From Flavonifractor sp. An100 (GTDB taxonomy: Bacteria; Bacillota; Clostridia; Oscillospirales; Oscillospiraceae), in the NCBI RefSeq assembly GCF_002161175.1, contig NZ_NFMA01000023.1, positions 1 to 55,318 of the forward strand: 55,318 nucleotides of DNA, read 5' to 3'. Made by a program: the position numbers and the translations under genes. Positions 14,476-21,388 of the stretch are shown one piece after another. The stretch's first letter is position 1; every line of letters begins with the position of its first letter. The notes beneath the pieces are model-generated. The model made no database searches and was not told where the DNA came from. It worked only from the letters and a program-made list of their open reading frames with translations.

Positions 14476-15723
14476 ATGAGCGAGATCTTACGCGAGAAGC
14501 AGAAGGCAGAGGCCTTGAAGCGGATGCGGCTGATGGGGCTGCGGGAAGATTTTATCCGCGACTTCGAGGAAGACGGCAAGGTACATATCTGCACCTTCCA
14601 GAAGACCTACCCCGAGCTCAGCGCGGAGGACACGGAGATGGTCCGGCAGTTTGAGCAGAAGCATCACGCGCTGGTCTACCTGATCCTGCGGGTCCACACG
14701 ATCCTTGGCGATCTGGACTCCCTGCTCTATGTGGGGCAGTACACCGAGGAATGGCCGATGGATCTGGCCGATCTGAAGGAGGGCTATCCGCTCTCTTACA
14801 CGGCCAATCGCGGCGACGGAGGTCTGTCCGAGTTCGGCAGTATTCAGATTACGAAAACAGACGAAGGCGGATTCATCCGCGTGGGCTATGCCTACAAGGG
14901 CAAGTTCATCGTAACCGATGAATCACTGGAGCTCACCGCATACGGCGACGGCACCTATGAAAAGCCCTTCGGCGCACCGCGCTGGACGGGCCAATCTCTG
15001 GAGGATCTGGAACGCTGGCTGGAGCAAATTGCGGACGAATACGACAAGCTGGCTGAGGTTCCCGGATGGGAGACAGAACAGCCTGCCGAGCGTATTTTGC
15101 GCAAAGCGCCCTGGCATGAGCTTTCCCCCAACATACTGGTGAAGCTCGTCAGGAGCAATCAGTTTGTCGGGGTAAAGACCTACTGCCGAAAACACGGCAG
15201 CCACGGCAGATTCCTCATCAAGGAGGTTATCCTGCGGTGGTTGTTGGAGGCAGAGATTGGCGCAGTGAAGTTCGACTCCGATTGCGGCGATTACGTCAAG
15301 ATCGTGCGCGGAGTAGACAGCCTGCAATTTTCCTTTGCGTGGCTGAGCACCTGCGGAGACGACAGCGTAAAAGGCTTCCGGCAGGATATCACGATCCCGC
15401 TTCTTTCAGTCCAGCTGGTTCTGGATGACGGAGAGACGCAAAAGTATCTGTATATCCCACCTGAGCCCTGTGCCAGGATCATCACCTGTCATGCTGCCAG
15501 AACGATCCGAGAGATCGTCAAGGACAAGCAGAAGCGTCGGGCTCTGTCCAAAGGGCTGCGGGACTGCTTCCGCTGGGCGAATGAGACGGTGACTTTGTAT
15601 CCGGATGGCAAAGATAGCTTTTTCTTTACCACGAAGAGCGGTTGCCCCAAAAACGGCGGTTTGATTCTGCATGAGGGAGTCAGGCATGGCTACCCGTGCC
15701 TCTATTACTGTGTACACACTTGA
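14476..15723 (+). CDS. Uncharacterised element protein, 415 aa
   Basis: I start at ATG 14476 because AAGGAGG lies 8 bases upstream; the ATG six bases earlier is too close to it. The protein appears to have two parts: an N-terminal half of about 190 residues, rich in acidic helices (EEWPMDLADLKEGYPLSY), and a C-terminal half with mixed strands and several cysteines (GVKTYCRKHGSHGRFLIK). It has no signal peptide or membrane segment. Comparable proteins occur in integrative elements of Clostridia without assigned function. Confidence 0.55.
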   Translation: MSEILREKQKAEALKRMRLMGLREDFIRDFEEDGKVHICTFQKTYPELSAEDTEMVRQFEQKHHALVYLILRVHTILGDLDSLLYVGQYTEEWPMDLADLKEGYPLSYTANRGDGGLSEFGSIQITKTDEGGFIRVGYAYKGKFIVTDESLELTAYGDGTYEKPFGAPRWTGQSLEDLERWLEQIADEYDKLAEVPGWETEQPAERILRKAPWHELSPNILVKLVRSNQFVGVKTYCRKHGSHGRFLIKEVILRWLLEAEIGAVKFDSDCGDYVKIVRGVDSLQFSFAWLSTCGDDSVKGFRQDITIPLLSVQLVLDDGETQKYLYIPPEPCARIITCHAARTIREIVKDKQKRRALSKGLRDCFRWANETVTLYPDGKDSFFFTTKSGCPKNGGLILHEGVRHGYPCLYYCVHT

Positions 15724-15737
15724 AGGAGGAATTTACT

Positions 15738-15917
15738 ATGACAGAGAAAATCCGAGAGCAGATTCTGGCGATCCGCGACAGCGGTGAGACCAATATGTTC
15801 GACACCCGCATGGTGCAGTACATTGCCAACCGCGAGGGCTACTATGAGCTGGTCATCTATCTGGAGGAGCACAGCAAAGAATATTGGCACTTCATTATGA
15901 CCGGCTCCGAGGAGTGA
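15738..15917 (+). CDS. DUF5049 family protein, 59 aa
   Basis: The sequence (EQILAIRDSGETNMFDTRMV, YIANREGYYELVIYLEEHSK) matches DUF5049, a short family almost restricted to Clostridia integrative elements and phages. The ATG at 15738 follows GAAGGAGG. The function is unknown; it is probably a small helical protein. Confidence 0.75.
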   Translation: MTEKIREQILAIRDSGETNMFDTRMVQYIANREGYYELVIYLEEHSKEYWHFIMTGSEE

Positions 15918-15924
15918 GGCGGAG

Positions 15925-16266
15925 ATGGCAGACCACAAAATCACGGTTCACACCGAGGACGGCATTTGGCTGCTGGGTGTAGTAGACGATCATCCCTTTG
16001 AAGCAAAGGTCTGCGACGAAGCTTCCGGCTTCGGGATCGACTGCGGCAGGGTGATCAAGCTGCACATTCGCGGCAAACAGGCTTCCAGTGAGATTGTGGC
16101 CTATGAGCGTGGCTGGGACAGGTTCCCGAAGGGCGCGCACAAAGGACTGGCTCGGGCGGTCATTCGCTTCTGCGAATCTCTGCCGGAGCAGGAGATCTGG
16201 AGAGGCACGTTTCTGACCGAGCGTCACTTTCTTGTGACGGAGGACGACGTGCTGGAGTACGAATGA
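15925..16266 (+). CDS. Uncharacterised element protein, 113 aa
   Basis: The soluble, strand-rich product (ITVHTEDGIWLLGVVDDHPF, then GFGIDCGRVIKLHIRGK) lies 7 bp after the DUF5049 gene. It resembles short conserved proteins that travel with DUF5049 in mobile elements (possibly the DUF7678 group, from memory). No catalytic motif is visible. Confidence 0.5.
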   Translation: MADHKITVHTEDGIWLLGVVDDHPFEAKVCDEASGFGIDCGRVIKLHIRGKQASSEIVAYERGWDRFPKGAHKGLARAVIRFCESLPEQEIWRGTFLTERHFLVTEDDVLEYE

Positions 16267-16291
16267 TTTGACTAAAGAAATGGAGGTTACT

Positions 16292-17299
16292 ATGAGCATC
16301 AATTTTCATGTTACAGGAAAAGAACGCAAGGCGCTGGTAGAGGCGCTCTCCGAGATCACATTCTCCGAGGCGGCCTATGCCGGAGCGCCGACCTTTGCCT
16401 ATCGTGTGGGCGATTACACCGTGGATAAAAACGGCGTGATCTTTTACCCGCCCACACTGGCGCAGGAGGCGGTTGCCCTGGTGGTTAAGAAGCTGAAAGA
16501 ACGGGACTTTATCCCGGAGGGTGAGGCGCAGGCGGATCTTCCCAAAGAGGACGCCCCCGCCGAAATCCCGGCAGAAAGGCCCGACGTCGCGCCGGAGGCC
16601 GCAGCCCTCGCCCAACCCGAGGCGGAGGCTATGGAGGCCACAGAGGGCGCGGAAAGGCCCGATACGGCGGAAGAGGGCGAAGCGGGTCCCGCCCAACCCG
16701 ATGAGGCCGATGATGCCCCGGAGGTATCCGAAGATCTTCCCAATGATGAGAATGACACTGAAAAGGAACCCGAGGTTTCTGCCGTCCGCAGCGATGACGC
16801 TCCGGATGGCACAGCGGAGGATGTTCCCGTTGCTGAGGCGGAGGGCAACAAGCTCACCGTCAGCATTCCGCGCAAAACCCTTACGGACGATGCGCTGGAA
16901 CGCTTGAAGCTGATCGTCTCCAACAAGGAGATGCTGTTCAAGCGGGCCGTGATTGCCGACGCTCTGCCTATTGAAGTCACGGAGGAAGAGGTTGCTTTCC
17001 CGTGGTTCACCCTCACGGGTGTAGATGGCGAGGCGGCTGCTTACGCGCAGTTCATCACGGCCCTCTGCCAGATGGCCAGTGAGCAGACCCGCATTCTGGA
17101 CAAGCCCTACGACGGCGACAACGACCGCTTCGCCATGCGTATCTTCATGGTGAGCCTGGGGATGAAAGGCGCTGCGTTTGCGCTGGCGAGAAAGCTGATG
17201 ATGAAGCATCTCACCGGCAACAGCGGCTGGCGCTACGGTGCACCGCCGAAAGGCAAAGCTGAAACTGCGGAGAAGGAGGAAGCCAATGTTTGCGATTAA
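16292..17299 (+). CDS. 'Virulence-related' mobile-element protein with acidic linker
   Basis: ATG 16292 follows GGAGGTTACT. Residues 1-75 (INFHVTGKERKALVEALSEI) and the C-terminal 140 residues (LPIEVTEEEVAFPWF, then YAQFITALCQM) match a protein often annotated 'virulence-related' in Clostridia integrative elements; that name carries no proven role. Between them lies about 110 residues of Ala/Glu/Pro-rich linker with repeated AERPD-like units. It overlaps the next gene by 14 bp. Confidence 0.6.
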   Translation: MSINFHVTGKERKALVEALSEITFSEAAYAGAPTFAYRVGDYTVDKNGVIFYPPTLAQEAVALVVKKLKERDFIPEGEAQADLPKEDAPAEIPAERPDVAPEAAALAQPEAEAMEATEGAERPDTAEEGEAGPAQPDEADDAPEVSEDLPNDENDTEKEPEVSAVRSDDAPDGTAEDVPVAEAEGNKLTVSIPRKTLTDDALERLKLIVSNKEMLFKRAVIADALPIEVTEEEVAFPWFTLTGVDGEAAAYAQFITALCQMASEQTRILDKPYDGDNDRFAMRIFMVSLGMKGAAFALARKLMMKHLTGNSGWRYGAPPKGKAETAEKEEANVCD

Positions 17300-17456
17300 G
17301 CAAAAGTTCATGAGGCTCTTCTGCCACGAGGTCAGGGATGACCTGACACCACAGAAACAGGCGGAACTGCGCCAGGCACTTGGAGGAAACGGCAATTATG
17401 ACGTTTTCCCGATTGCAGAGGTTCCGGTTCCGGATGAAGAGGAGGAGTTTGAATGA
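17286..17456 (+). CDS. Small hypothetical protein, 56 aa
   Basis: The ATG at 17286 lies inside the end of the preceding gene and follows GGAGGAAGCC. The product has a basic N-terminal half (FAIKQKFMRLFCHEV) and a strongly acidic tail (VPVPDEEEEFE). The family is unrecognised. Its stop overlaps the start of the DUF4314 gene. Confidence 0.5.
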   Translation: MFAIKQKFMRLFCHEVRDDLTPQKQAELRQALGGNGNYDVFPIAEVPVPDEEEEFE

Positions 17457-17677
17457 TTGGTTTGCCAAGCAGAGATATCGTGGAGCAGTTGCGGAAAAGT
17501 TACCCCCAAGGCACACGGGTGGAGCTGATCAACATGAACGATCCCTACACGAAGTTGAAGCCCGGTGACCGTGGAACGGTTTCCATGGTGGACGACACCG
17601 GCACCATATTCGTCAACTGGGATTGTGGCTCCGGCCTTGGCGTTGTCTATGGCGAGGATCATATCCGCAAAATCTGA
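17453..17677 (+). CDS. DUF4314 family protein, 74 aa
   Basis: LINMNDPYTKLKPGDRGTV and IFVNWDCGSGLGVVYGED are the hallmark of DUF4314, a small beta-rich (SH3-like) family common in integrative elements and plasmids of Firmicutes. It starts with a 4-bp overlap and ends just before a terminator, so it closes this operon. The role is unknown. Confidence 0.75.
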   Translation: MIGLPSRDIVEQLRKSYPQGTRVELINMNDPYTKLKPGDRGTVSMVDDTGTIFVNWDCGSGLGVVYGEDHIRKI

Positions 17678-17691
17678 GTGGGCGTACATTA

Positions 17692-17727
17692 CGAATCCCC
17701 GGCTCATTACGGGCCGGGGATTTTCTA
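17692..17727 (+). terminator. Terminator closing the accessory operon
   Basis: AATCCCCGGC paired with GCCGGGGATT around a short loop, followed by TTCT. Confidence 0.75.
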
Positions 17728-17739
17728 AGGAGGCGCAGC

Positions 17740-18153
17740 ATGCGTAACGACTACCTGAATCAGAAAAGTTTACGAGTTGCGGTCTATTGCAGGGTGGCAA
17801 CAGACACGCAGGTCACCGATCAAGCGAAAGATATTGTCGGGGAAAGGAGAGAAACAATGACGGGACAACAATTAGAACAGATTGCCGCTCTGCGGCGGAA
17901 AAATTATCCGTACAGCTTTATTGGCCGGGAGCTTGGATTGTCTCCCAATACCGTAAAGTCTGTTTGTAGACGCAAAGGGTTCGGAGCGACTGGCTTGCGA
18001 AAAACAAAGGCGGAGAAGCTGAATGCGCCGATTTGCCGGTATTGCCACAAACCATTGGATGAAGCGGCACGACATGGAGCTGTCTTTTGCTCGAATTATT
18101 GCCGCATGAGATGGCGCAGAGATCATCGGGAGATTATCGAAATCAATCGTTGA
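17740..18153 (+). CDS. HTH/zinc-finger protein fused to a dead serine-recombinase start
   Basis: The first 25 residues (LRVAVYCRVATDTQ) are the first strand of a serine recombinase, but the catalytic serine of the Y-x-R-V-S motif is Ala20. The rest (residues 40-137) is a different protein: an HTH region (RKNYPYSFIGRELGLSPNTV) then a CRYC...CSNYC zinc finger, as in small sigma-70-like region-4 proteins seen next to recombinases. An internal ATG at 17857 with AAAGGAGAGAAACA in front could start that protein alone (98 aa). I infer deletion of an ancestral first recombinase. Confidence 0.6.
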   Translation: MRNDYLNQKSLRVAVYCRVATDTQVTDQAKDIVGERRETMTGQQLEQIAALRRKNYPYSFIGRELGLSPNTVKSVCRRKGFGATGLRKTKAEKLNAPICRYCHKPLDEAARHGAVFCSNYCRMRWRRDHREIIEINR

Positions 18154-18196
18154 CTCTTTCGGGCCAGAGAGTGATGAATGTCGTTAGGAGGTTAAA

Positions 18197-19531
18197 ATGA
18201 TACATATTGAAGAAATACCGGCAAAGCCGAAAGAACCAAAGAAAATCCGCGTGGCGGCCTATGCCCGCGTTTCGTCAGATAAGGACGCCGCTTTCCACTC
18301 ATTGGAGGCACAGGCGGAATATTACCGTGATTATGTCGCGGCACGCCCGGATTGGGAATTGGTTTCCATCTATTCGGACAACGGAATCTCCGGGACAACG
18401 ATCCATCGTCCGGAGTTTCAACGAATGCTGCAGGATTGCCGGGATGGGAAAATTGACCTTGTAGTCACGAAGTCCGTGACCCGCTTTGCACGCAATACCG
18501 TGATTCTGCTCGAAACAATCCGAGATCTGAAGAAACTGGGCGTTGACTGCTACTTCGAGAAAGAGGACATGCATTCCATTAGCCCGGATGGAGAACTTTT
18601 GCTGACGCTTCTTGCCATGTATGCCGAAGAAGAAGCACGGTCTGCCAGTGAGAACCAGAGATGGCGCATCCAGAAGCTATATGATCAGGGCAAGCCCGCT
18701 GGCGGTCATGTTTTCGGATATCGGCTGACGGGCGAGAGATTCGAGATCGTGCCGGAAGAAGCCGAGGTCGTAAAGGAAATTTTCAATCTGTATCTCTCCG
18801 GAATGGGTTACGCCAAAATTGCCAGAACGCTCATTGAGAGAGGAATTTCCTCCTGCTTTGGCGGTACCTGGTCTAGCGCATCTGTAAGAGATATCCTTCT
18901 CAACGAAAAGTACACCGGCGACCTGCTCCTACAAAAGTATTTCCGGGAGGATTTCCGCACCAAAAAGGATCGGAAAAATACCGGCGAGCTTCGCAAAGTC
19001 TACGTCAAAAACAGCCACGATGGGATTATTGAACGGCAGACTTTTCAGGCCGTACAGCAGGAGATCGAGCGCCGCAGTGCTCGTCAGATGGAAATTATGG
19101 CACACAGAACCGTTGGACATGAAAACAGCGGCAAGTTGTTTACCGGGCTGATCTCGTGCGGTTGCTGTGGAGGCACATATGTACGGAAATACACCAACGC
19201 CAAGAGCGGCGACCAGCCGATCTGGATCTGCAACCAATATTTCAAGTATGGAAAGGCTGCCTGCCAGTCTCAAAGAATATCCGAAGATATCCTAATCGAG
19301 AAAACCAAAGAAATCTTGGGTGTTTCTGAACTTAACAGGGAGAAAATATTAGGCGCGATCTCCCGCATCATTGTCCCGGAACACCACTGCCTTATTTATG
19401 AACTGACAGATGGCTCGACTGCCGATGCGCATTGGGAACATCCGTCCCGAAAATTAAGCTGGACAGATGAGATGCGCGAGGCCGCACGGCAGAAAGCCTT
19501 AAAGCAACACAAGGAGGGAGGTCAATCATAA
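18197..19531 (+). CDS. Large serine recombinase (first of tandem pair)
   Basis: The 444-residue enzyme has the resolvase/invertase catalytic domain (AAYARVSSDKD, nucleophile Ser26; then TKSVTRFARNT), a Recombinase domain and a C-terminal zinc ribbon (ISCGCCGGTY...CNQY). It ends with a short helical tail. It would integrate or excise the element through a covalent Ser-DNA intermediate. The gene ends 1 bp before the second recombinase, so the two are co-translated and may act together, as in other elements with tandem serine recombinases. Confidence 0.9.
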   Translation: MIHIEEIPAKPKEPKKIRVAAYARVSSDKDAAFHSLEAQAEYYRDYVAARPDWELVSIYSDNGISGTTIHRPEFQRMLQDCRDGKIDLVVTKSVTRFARNTVILLETIRDLKKLGVDCYFEKEDMHSISPDGELLLTLLAMYAEEEARSASENQRWRIQKLYDQGKPAGGHVFGYRLTGERFEIVPEEAEVVKEIFNLYLSGMGYAKIARTLIERGISSCFGGTWSSASVRDILLNEKYTGDLLLQKYFREDFRTKKDRKNTGELRKVYVKNSHDGIIERQTFQAVQQEIERRSARQMEIMAHRTVGHENSGKLFTGLISCGCCGGTYVRKYTNAKSGDQPIWICNQYFKYGKAACQSQRISEDILIEKTKEILGVSELNREKILGAISRIIVPEHHCLIYELTDGSTADAHWEHPSRKLSWTDEMREAARQKALKQHKEGGQS

Positions 19532-19532
19532 T

Positions 19533-20804
19533 ATGCCGGAAATAGAATTCATAGCTCCGACAAAAACACTGCAACAGCAGCCATTTACATCTGTAACCCG
19601 CAAAAAGAAGGTTGCCGCTTACGCTCGTGTTTCCACCGAGCAGGACGAACAGCAATCCAGCTATGAGGCACAGGTGGATTTCTACACCCGCTATATTCAA
19701 AGCAATCCGGACTGGGAGTTCGTAGAAGTGTTTGCAGACCGAGGAATTACCGGTACAAATACCAAAAACCGTGATAGCTTTAATCGCATGATTCAGCTTG
19801 CCTTAGACGGCGGCATCGATATCATCCTGACGAAGTCCATCTCCCGCTTTGCTCGAAATACGGTAGACACACTGCAAACCGTGCGCAAGTTAAAGGCTAT
19901 TGGCGTGGAGGTGATCTTTGAAAAAGAGAACCTGCATACTTTTGATCCCAGGTGTGAGATGATGCTCACGATCATGAGCTCTCTCGCCCAGGAGGAAAGC
20001 CGCTCCATCAGCGAAAATGTCCGTTGGGGCAAGCAGAAAAGCATGCGGGATGGAAAAGTGAATCTGGCATATTCCCACTTTCTCGGATACAAAAAGGGGC
20101 CTGACGGCAGGCCGGAGATCGTCGAGGAAGAAGCCGTCATTATTCGGGAAATCTATGATCTTTTCCTGTCTGGAAGAACCCTCAATGAGATTGCCACCAT
20201 TCTAACAGAGATGGGCGTTTCAACGCCAGCAGGAAAGAGCAAATGGTGTGTCAGCACTGTCCGCAGCATCCTCAGCAATGAAAAATACAAGGGCGAGGCA
20301 TTGCTCCAGAAGACCTATACCGTGGATTATCTCACCAAAGAGGTCAGAAAGAATACTGGCGAGGTACCGTCCGTCCGCGTCCGCAATTCTCATGAGGCGA
20401 TCATAGAACCAGAAGTATTCGATCTGGTGCAGGAGATGCTGGCAGAAAACATCAAGCGCCGATCCAAAGTGCGCACCAAGCATCCGTTTGCCGGTAAAAT
20501 CGTCTGTGGCGATTGCGGCGGTTTCTATGGTCATAAGGTCTGGCGGTTACGCAGCACAGGGGAACGCTACGATGTCTGGTACTGCAACCACAAGTACGAT
20601 GGCGATGAGATATGTGACTCTCCAAGGCTTCGGGAGACCGAAATCAGAGATGCATTTGAAAAAGTGCTGCAAGAATGCGGTGATCCGAATCCTGTCTACA
20701 CCGATGAGCGGTGGAATGAGCTGGTCCAATCCGTCGCAGTTTATAGGGGTAATCACCTTATCTTCACCTTAGCAAATGGCGAGACAGTGAAGATTACCCT
20801 CTAA
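19533..20804 (+). CDS. Large serine recombinase (second of tandem pair)
   Basis: The 423 residues contain AAYARVSTEQD (nucleophile Ser34), TKSISRFARNTVDTL, the Recombinase domain (GRTLNEIATILTEMG) and a zinc ribbon (KIVCGDCGGFYGHK...WYCNHK). The layout equals that of the upstream gene but the sequence differs, so they are paralogues rather than a recent duplication. It is the last gene of the element; a strong terminator and repeated short motifs follow, where an attachment site is expected. Confidence 0.9.
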   Translation: MPEIEFIAPTKTLQQQPFTSVTRKKKVAAYARVSTEQDEQQSSYEAQVDFYTRYIQSNPDWEFVEVFADRGITGTNTKNRDSFNRMIQLALDGGIDIILTKSISRFARNTVDTLQTVRKLKAIGVEVIFEKENLHTFDPRCEMMLTIMSSLAQEESRSISENVRWGKQKSMRDGKVNLAYSHFLGYKKGPDGRPEIVEEEAVIIREIYDLFLSGRTLNEIATILTEMGVSTPAGKSKWCVSTVRSILSNEKYKGEALLQKTYTVDYLTKEVRKNTGEVPSVRVRNSHEAIIEPEVFDLVQEMLAENIKRRSKVRTKHPFAGKIVCGDCGGFYGHKVWRLRSTGERYDVWYCNHKYDGDEICDSPRLRETEIRDAFEKVLQECGDPNPVYTDERWNELVQSVAVYRGNHLIFTLANGETVKITL

Positions 20805-20823
20805 GCCATAGCACATTACAAGC

Positions 20824-20853
20824 AACGCCGCAGGACAGCCTGCGGCGTTTTTC
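20824..20853 (+). terminator. Terminator after the recombinase pair
   Basis: AACGCCGCAGG-acag-CCTGCGGCGTT stem with a TTTTC tail. Confidence 0.9.
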
Positions 20854-20864
20854 TATCGTAAAAT

Positions 20865-20925
20865 TATCCGTATCACTTTTGAAAAAAGTGGTGCACAAAA
20901 AAATATCCGTATCAAAAGTGGTGCA
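20865..20925. repeat. Paired short direct repeats beyond the recombinases
   Basis: TATCCGTATCA occurs at 20865-20875 and 20904-20914, and AAAAGTGGTGCA at 20884-20895 and 20914-20925; a diverged third copy (AAAATTGGTGCA) lies near 20976. They follow the recombinase terminator, where an attachment or recombinase binding site would be expected. The AT-rich stretch 20930-21018 holds nothing else I can name. Confidence 0.5.
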
Positions 20926-21019
20926 GCAGACAGATCATCAGAAACTGTCTTTTTCCCAGCGTCTCAAAATTGGTGCATCCTGTTCCTTGACGAGAGCCCA
21001 AACGATTGAAAAAGGACAC

Positions 21020-21059
21020 AAAAAAGTGGGCCACCCCCGCGATTAACAGGGGTGACCCA
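21020..21059 (-). terminator. Terminator downstream of tRNA-Ser
   Basis: Minus-strand stem TGGGTCACCCC/GGGGTGGCCCA followed by CTTTTTTG, 45 bp past the 3' end of the tRNA. Confidence 0.75.
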
Positions 21060-21104
21060 TGGATTGTGCGTCGCTATGCGATATCCATAGACGACGTATT
21101 GATA

Positions 21105-21195
21105 TGGCGGAGTAGGAGGGATTCGAACCCTCGAGCCGTGTTAGCGGCTACACGATTTCCAGTCGTGCTCGTTATGACCACTTCGATACTACTCC
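21105..21195 (-). tRNA. tRNA-Ser(GGA)
   Basis: 91-nt class II tRNA on the minus strand with acceptor GGAGTAG/CTACTCC, encoded CCA, anticodon stem CACGA/TCGTG around loop CTGGAAA (anticodon GGA), a long variable arm (TAGCCGCTAACACGGCT) and T-loop GGTTCGAATCC. Confidence 0.95.
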
Positions 21196-21250
21196 GTATC
21201 GGCAACGGTTTTCAGACCGTACTGCCGGGGTCACCGCGACAGCAACATGT

Positions 21251-21278
21251 ATTATACCAGTTTTTCGCTGTGAGTCAA
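21251..21278 (-). promoter_or_regulatory. Promoter for tRNA-Ser
   Basis: On the minus strand TTGACT (21278-21273), a 16-base spacer and TATAAT (21256-21251). A leader of about 50 nt precedes the tRNA. Confidence 0.75.
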
Positions 21279-21346
21279 CCCCTTTTTGCAAAAAAACAGT
21301 AAAAATTTTTGGAGGGAAATCGTTTTGGCATCTCCAAGGGAAAAAG

Positions 21347-21385
21347 AAACCGCGCCCCAGGACGTGAGGTCCCAGGACGCGGAGG
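21347..21385 (-). terminator. Terminator of the cell-wall polysaccharide operon
   Basis: Minus-strand hairpin built from CCGCGTCC and GGGGCGCGG arms with an inner GGGAC/GTCC stem, followed by TTTCTTTTT, a few bases after the stop of the GT4-CsaB gene. Confidence 0.75.
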
Positions 21386-21388
21386 GAA

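Noticed and set aside
21196-21250. tRNA-like stem (ACGGT..CTGAAAA..CCGT) upstream of tRNA-Ser
   Set aside because: Only one stem-loop resembles an anticodon arm; no acceptor or T-arm matches. It is better read as the leader of the tRNA-Ser transcript.
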